The position numbers and the translations under genes were made by a program. Under the pieces are notes generated by a model. The model searched no databases. It was given only the letters and a program-made list of their open reading frames with translations, and was not told where the DNA came from. A DNA stretch of 27,021 bases from a virus, in the IMG/VR virus record IMGVR_UViG_3300042154_001475, positions 1-27,021 of that record; one strand, 5' to 3'. The stretch's first letter is position 1. Each line of letters opens with the position of its first letter. Below are positions 18,529-26,200 of the stretch, one piece after another.

Positions 18529-19245
18529 ATGAGATATTTCGGCGGAAAGGCTAGAACTGCAAAATATATTACTGAGTTTTTACTAAATAACATCAGTAAA
18601 GATCGTTATTTTATTGATCTTTTTTGTGGGTCTTGCAACATTACAAGCAAAATTTCATCCAAACATGGTTTAGTCATGGCGAATGATGTACATCGTGAGC
18701 TTATTTGCATGTGGAAAGAGGCTGTGAATGGTCGTGAATTCCCTATTAATGTTAGTGAGGAAGACTTTAACAATGCAAGATCAAGCAATGATTCTGCATT
18801 AAAAGCTTTCATAGGATTTGGCGGATCATTTGCTGGAATTTATTTCAGCGGCTATGCTAGAGGCGGCGGACGCAATTATTTTAGAGAGGCCAAGGATGGT
18901 ATTGCCAAAAAAATAAAAACAATGAGCAATGTTATTTTTTCAAATAAAAGCTATCAAGATGTAAATTTACCAGCTAACAGCGTAATTTACTGCGATATAC
19001 CATACAAGAATGCAGTTGGTTATACGCAAGGAAGCTTCAATCATGAAGAATTTTATGCTTGGTGTGTAGACAAGAGATCAGAAGGACATGATATTTTTGT
19101 ATCGGAATACAAGCAAAATTTACCTGATGGATGGATTGTTTTATGGGAAAAAGAAAGCCGTAAATCAGTGCGCAATAAAGATGGTGAGCAAGAAACAACC
19201 ATAGAAATAATTATGACTCCTTTGCTAGGTGATAATACATGGTAA
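18529..19245 (+). CDS. D12-class DNA adenine N6-methyltransferase
   Basis: 238 aa from ATG 18529 (an in-frame TTG lies at 18508). Motif order is that of the Dam (alpha) class: YFGGK at 3-7 (SAM pocket, motif X), DLFCGS at 30-35 (motif I), a target-recognition region, then motif IV as CDIPY at 155-159, followed by a Y..GSFNHEEFYAW helix typical of the family. Motif IV reads D-I-P-Y instead of D-P-P-Y; the catalytic Asp, second Pro and Tyr are kept. It probably protects phage DNA from host restriction or mimics host Dam. It overlaps the next structural gene by 7 nt, so it is built into the connector operon. No cognate endonuclease is next to it. Confidence 0.87.
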   Translation: MRYFGGKARTAKYITEFLLNNISKDRYFIDLFCGSCNITSKISSKHGLVMANDVHRELICMWKEAVNGREFPINVSEEDFNNARSSNDSALKAFIGFGGSFAGIYFSGYARGGGRNYFREAKDGIAKKIKTMSNVIFSNKSYQDVNLPANSVIYCDIPYKNAVGYTQGSFNHEEFYAWCVDKRSEGHDIFVSEYKQNLPDGWIVLWEKESRKSVRNKDGEQETTIEIIMTPLLGDNTW

Positions 19246-19619
19246 CGCTAGATCAAGTAAAACAGTTTTTAGATTCATCCTACGGGGTTTCTATCCCTGA
19301 TTTTATCCTGCAAGCTGCGATTGATAGCGTTGCCAGTGTTCAGCCATGCCTTGATGGTGCTGGTCATACTGCTTCAACTATGTTATTTATCCAGCTTTAC
19401 GCGGTTGCAATCATTGCCAGCTCTGCCGATCCGCGGAAACTTAAGTCGCAAGGCGCACCAAATGGTGCTAGCCGGTCGTTTGAGTATGGTAAGAAAGGCG
19501 TAGATTCAATGCGTGTAAAATTGCGTGAGCTGGATACAAGCGGTTGCACTACTGCTATCGTGGGTAATTCAGCGACAAATAACGCTTTTATGATGGTTTT
19601 AGATGGGGGTTGCGCTTGA
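19239..19619 (+). CDS. Head-tail connector/adaptor protein
   Basis: 126 aa. It starts MVTLDQVKQFLDSSYGVSIP, has DSVASVQPCLDGAG, then SQGAPNGASRSFEYG, and ends with a LRELDTSGCTTAIVGN segment. The I.LPD..L...I..V..CLD and SqgAPsGaSRSf.y pattern occurs in a family of small proteins encoded between capsid and tail genes of siphophages, taken to be neck adaptors. The gene overlaps the methylase and its stop overlaps the endolysin start. Family recognition is by pattern; the exact neck role is inferred from position. Confidence 0.65.
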   Translation: MVTLDQVKQFLDSSYGVSIPDFILQAAIDSVASVQPCLDGAGHTASTMLFIQLYAVAIIASSADPRKLKSQGAPNGASRSFEYGKKGVDSMRVKLRELDTSGCTTAIVGNSATNNAFMMVLDGGCA

Positions 19620-20032
19620 TGGATATTATCCAAGAATTTGAAGGCTGCAAGCTTACCGCCTATTTATGCCCTGCGGGTGTATGGACGATTGGCTGGGGAA
19701 GTACGGGAGTAGGCGTTAGCAAGGGTGTTGTATGGACTCAAGAAGAAGCAGACGAACGCTATAAAAAAGATATGACAGTATTTAAGGCTGGCGTGCAAAA
19801 GCTTGTTACAGTTCCAGTCAATAAAAATCAGTTAGAAGCACTTACTAGCTTTGCATATAACCTAGGCATTGGCGCGCTAAAAGGCTCTACGCTGCTAAAG
19901 TTTCTGAATGCTGGTAATTATCAAGCAGCGGCTAATCAGTTTTTAAGATGGGACAAGGCCAATGGTAAAGTTTTGGCAGGTCTAACGCGTCGCCGTACTG
20001 CTGAGCGTAATCTATTTTTGAAGGGGGTGTAA
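19619..20032 (+). CDS. Endolysin, GH24 lysozyme (T4-type)
   Basis: 137 aa from ATG 19619, overlapping the upstream stop; an in-frame TTG at 19610 is possible. It hydrolyses the glycan backbone of peptidoglycan. FEGCKLTAYLCPAGVWTIGWG gives the catalytic triad positions E8, residue 17 and T23, with the same spacing as T4 lysozyme E11-D20-T26; here the Asp is replaced by Cys17, a variant seen in other phage lysozymes. Later segments (LTSFAYNLG; RRTAERNLFL) are family hallmarks. No signal or SAR anchor, so a holin is needed. It lies far from the spanin/holin cassette, among connector genes. Confidence 0.9.
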   Translation: MDIIQEFEGCKLTAYLCPAGVWTIGWGSTGVGVSKGVVWTQEEADERYKKDMTVFKAGVQKLVTVPVNKNQLEALTSFAYNLGIGALKGSTLLKFLNAGNYQAAANQFLRWDKANGKVLAGLTRRRTAERNLFLKGV

Positions 20033-20033
20033 T

Positions 20034-20378
20034 ATCTCTTCAGTCGCAAATTGGGCCAATACTGGCAAAGCAACCATCTGGCGCTGCACTGGAAAAGATG
20101 ACTGGACGCATGTTAAAACATTTGCGCAGCCGGTTATTATTGCCGTGAGCTATGCCGTAAAAAACGAACGCATGACAATGGCTAATGGTCAGGAATTTGT
20201 GTCTACTATGAAGTTCTGGACTGAGTATAGTTTGGCTGGGCAGGGCGACTATTTAGCTGTGGGTGAATTTACTTCTATTTACAATCCGTTACTTGTTGAT
20301 TCTTCAGAAATTAAAGCAGTATTGCGCGACCAAGATGTATTTGAGAATATCGCAGACGATTACACACTGGTTACGTGA
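20034..20378 (+). CDS. Head-tail connector-like protein with apparent ATC start
   Basis: The frame is open from 20016 to 20378 and reads ISSVANWANTGKATIWRCTG, then KDDWTHVKTFAQPVIIAVSY and onward, which looks coding throughout. The first canonical start (GTG 20145) would remove 37 plausible residues. At 20034 an ATC codon stands 6 nt after AAGGGGG, an ideal ribosome-binding site, with no ATG, GTG or TTG in frame nearby. Either a rare ATC start is used or a base was changed. The protein lies in the neck-gene series after the connector and endolysin. Homologues of this size in such a place are neck or tail-completion proteins; that role is inferred. Confidence 0.6.
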   Translation: MSSVANWANTGKATIWRCTGKDDWTHVKTFAQPVIIAVSYAVKNERMTMANGQEFVSTMKFWTEYSLAGQGDYLAVGEFTSIYNPLLVDSSEIKAVLRDQDVFENIADDYTLVT

Positions 20379-20737
20379 TGGCTAACAATAAGTTCACAGT
20401 TAGAAACAATATCGGCAGCTTCGTTACTAGGCAAGAAAGAAAAATGCTTGGAACCATGCATAAGATACTTATACTTGGTGGAAGTCATGCGGCGTTACTA
20501 ACTCCAATCGGTGATACGTCTAACTTGATTAATTCTGTATATCGTGAAGTTGAAAATACAGGATCATCTGTTGTTGGTAGGCTTGGCTACACTGCAAACT
20601 ATGCAAAATACGTTCACGATCCAAACATAAAACAAAAGTTTATACGTGCTACTGCAAAGAAAGAATTTCTAAGGCTTGGTTTTGAAGAAGCTAAGCCACT
20701 TATTGATGCGATTGTTAAAAAGGATCTTGCTGTATGA
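20378..20737 (+). CDS. HK97 gp10-like neck/tail-completion protein
   Basis: 119 aa from ATG 20378 (GTG 20375 is also in frame). It starts MANNKFTVRNNIGSFVTRQE and contains LTPIGDTSNLINSVYREVEN, then GRLGYTANYAKYVHD. The L..iP.DTG.L..S......g..v..g....YA..vh pattern matches HK97 gp10-like proteins, which join head and tail. The C-terminus is a lysine-rich helix. It overlaps the previous stop, and its 3' end is near the next start. Confidence 0.72.
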   Translation: MANNKFTVRNNIGSFVTRQERKMLGTMHKILILGGSHAALLTPIGDTSNLINSVYREVENTGSSVVGRLGYTANYAKYVHDPNIKQKFIRATAKKEFLRLGFEEAKPLIDAIVKKDLAV

Positions 20738-20759
20738 TCCATATATATTTGGGTTATGT

Positions 20760-21122
20760 ATGACACCATCAGAAGACCTTAAGAATTATCTTGAATCTAC
20801 CGGCTTATCCACTGGTTTCCGTGTGCAATTCGGCATGTATGAAGCTGACAAACCTACTGACAAATACCTAGTCATTCGTCCACAAAACGGTGGTAATGCA
20901 GAGGTAATTCGCTATCCGTATCACAGCATTATTCTAGTAGGTGAAGTAAATTCATCAAGATTTGCTTTACTTAGTAGCGCTAATGCTATAATAGAAGCTA
21001 TGCGCTCTAATGTTCATAGCTCAGGGCGCACTTTTAACATGCAGTCGAGCGAGCCAGTATTTTTCCAGACGGATGACATGCGGCCCGTATTTGAACTGTC
21101 AATTGATATGCTTTACAGCTAA
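20760..21122 (+). CDS. Tail terminator/minor tail-like protein
   Basis: 120 aa from ATG 20760; the frame extends upstream but overlaps the previous gene. It starts MTPSEDLKNYLESTGLSTGF, then RVQFGMYEADKPTDKYLVIR, and has a strand-rich middle (YPYHSIILVGEV) and an end PVFELSIDMLYS. Size, fold pattern and place (between HK97 gp10-like and tail tube genes) are those of tail terminators that cap the tail tube. The ribosome-binding site is poor (only GGG), so coupling to the upstream gene is possible. A TG-N-TATAAT box lies inside this gene at 20984. Confidence 0.6.
   Translation: MTPSEDLKNYLESTGLSTGFRVQFGMYEADKPTDKYLVIRPQNGGNAEVIRYPYHSIILVGEVNSSRFALLSSANAIIEAMRSNVHSSGRTFNMQSSEPVFFQTDDMRPVFELSIDMLYS
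20984..20992 (+). promoter_or_regulatory. Extended -10 box inside the tail-terminator gene
   Basis: TGCTATAAT, followed by A as in most others. It lies within a coding region, about 148 nt before the tail tube start; it may boost tail tube transcription or be a coincidence. Confidence 0.35.
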
Positions 21123-21134
21123 AAGGAATTAAAT

Positions 21135-21584
21135 ATGACAGCAATGGTAGGGCGCGATACGCAAATCGAATTCGCAATTGCCCCTGAAACAGCACTGGTT
21201 AATAGTTTGGTGTGGAAGTCTTTAGGAATGGCTCGTTCTAAGTCGCTATCCGACAAATGGGAAACAGTAGATACAACAGCAGATAAAAGTCCTGACTTTA
21301 CAAAAACAAGTTTAGTGACTTTTAAATCTGTGTCGTTTTCTGCTGACGGGGTAACATATACAGAAGACGCATATAATCAGGATGAATTTTCTTCAAATGT
21401 TTGTACCGTTCCAGCGATTAAAGCAAACGCCGCTAAGGTTTGGCTGCGTATTTCTAATGCAAACAAAGTACGCACTGGCCCATTTATCGTTACTGAATGG
21501 TCTGAAGAAATGCCTTATGATGGCGCTTGCACATGGTCTATCAGTGCAGAATCTAATGGTCAAGTTACCGTACAATTACTATAA
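21135..21584 (+). CDS. Major tail (tube) protein
   Basis: 149 aa behind AAAAGGAATT. It starts MTAMVGRDTQIEFAIAPETA, then SLVWKSLGMARSKSLSDKWE, with later KTSLVTFKSVSFSADGVTYT and a final GACTWSISAESNGQVTVQLL. The strand-rich plan and the W.......g...Y..S..s.g.v end are typical of siphophage tail tube proteins, which polymerise around the tape measure. The place just before the tail chaperone and tape measure fits. It is translated with the next small protein 9 nt downstream. Confidence 0.72.
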   Translation: MTAMVGRDTQIEFAIAPETALVNSLVWKSLGMARSKSLSDKWETVDTTADKSPDFTKTSLVTFKSVSFSADGVTYTEDAYNQDEFSSNVCTVPAIKANAAKVWLRISNANKVRTGPFIVTEWSEEMPYDGACTWSISAESNGQVTVQLL

Positions 21585-21593
21585 GGAATAATC

Positions 21594-21944
21594 ATGGCCG
21601 CTATTACAGCTATTTCAGCAAGCAACTTAACCGATTTTATTGATGCACCAGAAACAACACTGACTGCATCGGATACAATCATTTTTAACAGCACGAAAGT
21701 GCAAATCTTGCTAGTAACCAACACAACGGCGGCCGCATTATCACTAAAGATTGATGGTGATGCTGGTACTACCGTTTTTGTCTCTGGTATTGGCACTATA
21801 GACGTGTCAGTCGGTAAAACCATCGTAGTTCCAGCAACAACGGGTAGCAAATTGATTACCCTATCTACTATTTCAGCATATCTACAAGGCGTAGTCATAC
21901 TTAGCGGCGCGGTAGGGGCTAAAGTTCGGTTGATTGAGTTGTAA
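21594..21944 (+). CDS. Small beta-rich tail-associated protein
   Basis: 116 aa, ribosome-binding site AAGGAATAATC. It starts MAAITAISASNLTDFIDAPE and alternates Thr/Ile/Val strands (VQILLVTNTTAAALSLKIDG, VSVGKTIVVPATTGSK, VVILSGAVGAKVRLIEL), nearly without Lys-rich or helical parts. It follows the tail tube gene and ends at a bidirectional terminator. A tail decoration domain encoded as a separate gene is plausible, but I do not recognise a family. Confidence 0.55.
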   Translation: MAAITAISASNLTDFIDAPETTLTASDTIIFNSTKVQILLVTNTTAAALSLKIDGDAGTTVFVSGIGTIDVSVGKTIVVPATTGSKLITLSTISAYLQGVVILSGAVGAKVRLIEL

Positions 21945-21946
21945 AA

Positions 21947-21977
21947 ATAAAACCCCTCTTTTTAAAGAGGGGTTTTT
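21947..21977. terminator. Bidirectional terminator after tail genes
   Basis: AACCCCTCTTT and AAAGAGGGGTT with a 2-4-nt loop, A run before and T run after; it faces the converging exonuclease gene. Confidence 0.88.
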
Positions 21978-21978
21978 G

Positions 21979-22545
21979 TTAATTAATCAAAGAATTCCAA
22001 GCCGCAGACGCGCACTTAATCTGATATTTGCAGTCATCAATTGCATTATGTCGAATTCCTTGAAAAATTTCATCTCTAAAGTCATGGCCTGTTTTGTGCT
22101 TTGCAATATATTGCAATGTTCGATAGTCCATATCTTCATTGTATTTAATTGGGTCATCAAGCCCGCATGCTTTATATGCGCTTAACAGCCATACGTTATC
22201 GCAACGAATTCCATTTCCCCATAAAAATACTTTGCCTCTACAGTCTCGTCTAACTTTCTGTACATACTCGGTAAAAAGCTCAAGCGCATACCTTAGATCG
22301 TAAGTAATTTCTGATCCAAAAACAGCATCTTTTGCTGCTTGTGACTGCTGTGCCCACCAAGCAATGGTGGATTGATCTACGGTAAGGCCGTATTGATTGT
22401 AATCACGATGCTCAATATGAACATTAAATTCTGACTTTGATAATCCAGTTGAAATATCGAATTCAACAGCAGAAATCTGAGCAATGACAGGGTCAATCCT
22501 GTTTCCTAGTGTTTCAAGGTCTAGCATTATGAATCTATCCTGCAT
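21979..22545 (-). CDS. DnaQ-like (DEDDh) 3'-5' exonuclease
   Basis: 188 aa. Motif ExoI MLDLET gives D9 and E11; a later WGNGIRCDNVWL holds the ExoII Asp (D116); and RHNAIDDCKYQ gives the ExoIII His166 and Asp171, the DEDDh set. The arrangement resembles phage-borne 3'-5' exoribonucleases and exonuclease VIII-like domains (PF16473-type). It could degrade RNA or DNA ends in phage metabolism. It lies alone on the minus strand between tail genes, with its own promoter and operator-like site, and so looks like a single-gene cassette. Confidence 0.8.
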   Translation of the reverse strand: MQDRFIMLDLETLGNRIDPVIAQISAVEFDISTGLSKSEFNVHIEHRDYNQYGLTVDQSTIAWWAQQSQAAKDAVFGSEITYDLRYALELFTEYVQKVRRDCRGKVFLWGNGIRCDNVWLLSAYKACGLDDPIKYNEDMDYRTLQYIAKHKTGHDFRDEIFQGIRHNAIDDCKYQIKCASAAWNSLIN

Positions 22546-22565
22546 TTTTCTTGCTCCTAGTTAAT

Positions 22566-22579
22566 GTACATTACTATGC
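22566..22579. promoter_or_regulatory. Operator-like palindrome, GTACA-N4-TATGC
   Basis: GTACATTACTATGC; covers the -10 of the exonuclease promoter. Member of the eight-site family. Confidence 0.45.
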
Positions 22580-22601
22580 GTCATTAATTATCTACTGTCA
22601 A
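22573..22601 (-). promoter_or_regulatory. Sigma70 promoter of the exonuclease gene
   Basis: Minus strand TTGACA (consensus -35), exactly 17 nt, CATAGT. Its -35 directly adjoins the divergent + box TGCTATAAT (22602-22610). Confidence 0.65.
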
Positions 22602-22610
22602 TGCTATAAT
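22602..22610 (+). promoter_or_regulatory. Extended -10 promoter for the tail-chaperone/tape-measure block
   Basis: TGCTATAAT, with TATAAT starting 29 nt before ATG 22634; no -35 at normal spacing. Back to back with the exonuclease promoter. Confidence 0.65.
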
Positions 22611-22633
22611 ACAAAAATATTCTAGGGGCGAGC

Positions 22634-23218
22634 ATGCAAGCATTGACAGAGATTGGCCAGATAGGCGTAACGGATGATGAAGGTAACTATTTTTTATTCA
22701 ATCCTTCTTTTGAAAATATCGCTAAAATTGGCAATCCAAAAGAGATTGTCCAATATTTCCACTGGCTACATAACGAGCGTATGTGTTTGTTGGCTGCTAT
22801 GCGCGTTATGAGGGTTTGCTTAGAGCACGATGTTTATAGTGACAAATTAATCGGTTGGATTGATGGAGACAAGGATAGTAAAACTTTTGACAAGAGGATA
22901 GATGGATCTATCCCTGATGGTGAACTCATCATACTGGCCCGCTCTTTGATGACTGATGGAATTGCCGGGCGCGCTAAGCCAACTGGTAAATCAGGAGAAG
23001 GTAAATACAGCGATTCATTCGACGCTAGCGAGTTTGTAGACGCTGCTATGGTACACTTAGGCACCAGCGCTGCTGATGCTTGGCGATTGACTATGACTCA
23101 ATTTCAGCGACAAATTGAAATGAAATTCCCTGCTAAAAACAAAGTCGATATGACAGAAGATCAATATAAGAAAGCCAAAGCTGAGCTGATGGCTAAACGA
23201 GAAAAGGCTGGGCTATGA
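22634..23218 (+). CDS. Tail assembly chaperone (DUF6246-type)
   Basis: 194 aa behind AGGGGCG. It starts MQALTEIGQIGVTDDEGNYF and continues LFNPSFENIAKIGNPKEIVQ, with SIPDGELIILARSLMTDGIA and a later FDASEFVDAAMVHLGTSAADA, RLTMTQF. The G..Y.L.PSF..I..IG.P.EIV start and the later T.MT.F pattern match a family encoded immediately before siphophage tape measures. Such proteins bind the tape measure during tail assembly. A frameshifted longer form, common for chaperones, is not obvious, because the stop overlaps the tape measure start (ATGA). Confidence 0.72.
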   Translation: MQALTEIGQIGVTDDEGNYFLFNPSFENIAKIGNPKEIVQYFHWLHNERMCLLAAMRVMRVCLEHDVYSDKLIGWIDGDKDSKTFDKRIDGSIPDGELIILARSLMTDGIAGRAKPTGKSGEGKYSDSFDASEFVDAAMVHLGTSAADAWRLTMTQFQRQIEMKFPAKNKVDMTEDQYKKAKAELMAKREKAGL

Positions 23219-26200
23219 GCGAGAATGTTGGTGGCATTGAGTATGATGTACGGTTTAATACAGGCGAGTTGATTGACGGCAGAAGAAGTATTGATAGAGA
23301 AGTAAATGCTGCTGGAAAGTCGTTTGAAGGACTAACAAAACAAGCAAATGTGCTAGCTACATCCATTGCGGGTATCTTTGCAGCTGGTGCTTTAGTTGCT
23401 CAGCTAAAGGCTGCTAGTGATGCTGCACGCGTATTCGAGCGTGGATTATCCAATCTTTCCGCACTGACAGGTGCTACCGGAAAGGATCTTGTTTTCTTTG
23501 GCGATGCAGCTAAAGAACTGGGCCTAAAGTACGGAAAGTCTGCCAGTGAAATTGTCGAGGCAATGAAGCTTATCGGATCAACAAAGCCAGAGCTTTTAGA
23601 AAATAAAGAAGCTTTAAAAGAAGTAACCGATCAGGTATTAACATTGGCCAAGGCGGCTACAATCGGGGCACCGGAGGCGGCTGCTGCTCTTACTAGCGCA
23701 TTAAATCAGTTTGGCGAAGGTGCAAACAAGGCCGGTGAATTCATTAACATCATGGCCGCTGGTGCACAACAAGGAACGGCTGAGATCGTTCAAGTTAATG
23801 AGGCTCTAAAGAATGCAGGAGCCACTGCAAATGCTGTTGGTATTTCATTCTCAGATGTAAATGCCGCCATTCAGGGTCTGGCAAAGGGCGCAATTGTAGG
23901 GTCAGAGGCAGGAACTGCACTTAAGTCAGTTCTACTTAAGTTAGAAAATGATGCCAATACGAAGTTAAAACCATCTGTAAATGGCTTAAGTGGTGCAATT
24001 AATAACCTTGCAAAAGAAAATCTAAGCATCGCTGATTTAACTAAGAAGTTTGGACTTGAGAACGTCAACGCTGCTTTGACATTGATAGCTCAAAAGGATG
24101 TAGTAGATAAGCTATCTACCTCACTTGTCGGCACGTCTTCGGCATACGATCAAGCAAAAACAAACAGCGATAACTTCCAAGGATCGATGGATAAGCTAAA
24201 AGCTTCTTTTGATCAAATGCAAATCGCAATAGGTGAGAAGCTTAATCCTTCCCTTCGTGTATTTGCAGATGCATTGACAGCAGCACTTACCGGAAAGGTT
24301 GAGGCTGGAAGCGCTCTTGAAAAGGTGTTGCTGGGAATTGAGCTAGCCGCTCTGTCGCTGGGTGCTGTGGTGGCATCACGCCTAATTGTGGCTATGACTG
24401 CATGGGGTGCATCAATGGTTGCTGCTGGAACATCCACTTTACTGGCTGTACCTGCGGTTACTGGTATGTCAGCGGCGCTTGGAATGCAGGCATCAGCAGC
24501 AACCGCATCAACCATTGCTACTAATGCTCTTACGGCAACAATGTTAGGGCTACGCACAGCAATGGCCTTTCTAGGTGGGCCAGTAGGTATTATCGCTCTG
24601 GCAGCTGTTGCCATGTTTGAATTTCAAAAGAACATAGACAAGAAAAAAGCTGATGAATATGCAGAATCGATTGGGAGGGTAGAGAAAGCCTTTCGCTCAC
24701 TAAATGCTGCTGCTCGCTCTGCGACACTCGCAGAAATTAACACGCAGATGGATGCATTAATCGCAAAACAAAAAGCTCAGGATGCAATAGTAAAGAGCAA
24801 AGCAGGGAAAGTCGGCGGGGTATTAGGAACAAGCGCTGGTGAAATAACTGCAACTGCAGAGGCTGGCAAAACTGCTGCTCAGATAGAAGCGCTTGCAGGT
24901 CAAAAAGCTAATTTATTAAAAGTTAATCAAGAGCTAATAGATCAAGAAAAAAAATCATTAGAGCCAGCGGCATCAAAGCCAAAACGTGTGATCAATAGCG
25001 GATCAGCTGATAGTGAAGATAATGCTAAGAAACTAGCAGCACAGCAAGAAAAAGGCTACCAAGAATTGCTGCGTTTGCGCTCAGCCGCGGCTGCTGGCTT
25101 AGCCAAAATTGACGCGCAAGAACTGGACGAACTGGATAAAGTAAACAAGCTTAAATTCAAGAATACTGAGCAATACGAAGAGGCAAAATTTCTTGTTGCT
25201 CAGAAGTATGCGCAAGATCGTGTTGCATTCCTTGAGTCTGAATCAGACAAAGAGGTGGCTATTCAAGAGAAGGTGCAAGCGGCCAATCTTGAAGTGCGAA
25301 ACAAGACGATTGATGTCACAACAAAGTTCCGTGGTCTTGATCCGGTAACAGCTCTTGAAGATGAATATAAAGCAAAGCTTGAAATTGTAAATCAGTATGA
25401 AACAGAAATGGCGGCGGCTGGGGTTAATGCATCAGCAGAAGCAACAGCAACAAAATTGCAACTTGAAACGGATTACAACGTCGCAAAACAAGATTTAGCT
25501 ATTCAAACGTGGGGGAAGCAAAGCGAGATCAACCAATTTACTCTTGATGCTCTAGACGCATTTGGTTCCGCATCAGCATCAGCTATTGAGGGGCTTTTAA
25601 CTGGCACCATTGGAGCACAAGAGGCTATGCGTGGCCTTGCTTCTTCAATACTAAATGAGGCAGTAGGTGCGCTTGTACAGATGGGCGTTCAATATGTCAA
25701 AAACTCCATCATTCAAGAGACAGTAGACACATCACGCAAAGCAGTGGGAGCGGCGGCAATGACAGCAGCGGCTTCTGGTCAGGTCGCGATGATGACAAGT
25801 ATGGCCGCCATGAATGCCTTTGCCGCTACTGCTGCTATTCCAATTGTAGGGCCAGCATTAGCCCCTGCGGCTGCTGCTGCTGCTGGCGCTGCTGCTGCTG
25901 GTCTAGGAGCTGCCTCTATTTCTGCAGCTCCTATAGCTGGAGCGCGTCGGTACGGCGGTGCTGTTGATGCTGGATCTATGTATCGAGTTAATGAATCAGG
26001 CGCACCGGAGATGTATACTGCTAACAATGGCGCTCAGTACATGATGCCTACGTCAAACGGTAACGTAACACCCGCCAATCAGGTCGGTGGCGGTGGTGGC
26101 GTTACAATCAACATTAGCAACTATACCGGCGCAGATATCCAGACAACAACTTCACCAGATGGTAAAATGATTGAAATAGCGGTACGTCAAGCAGTGCAGG

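Noticed and set aside
24213-26027. Minus-strand Ala-rich frames opposite the tape measure gene
   Set aside because: Shadows of the Ala/Gly-rich tape measure codons; no start signals or operon context.
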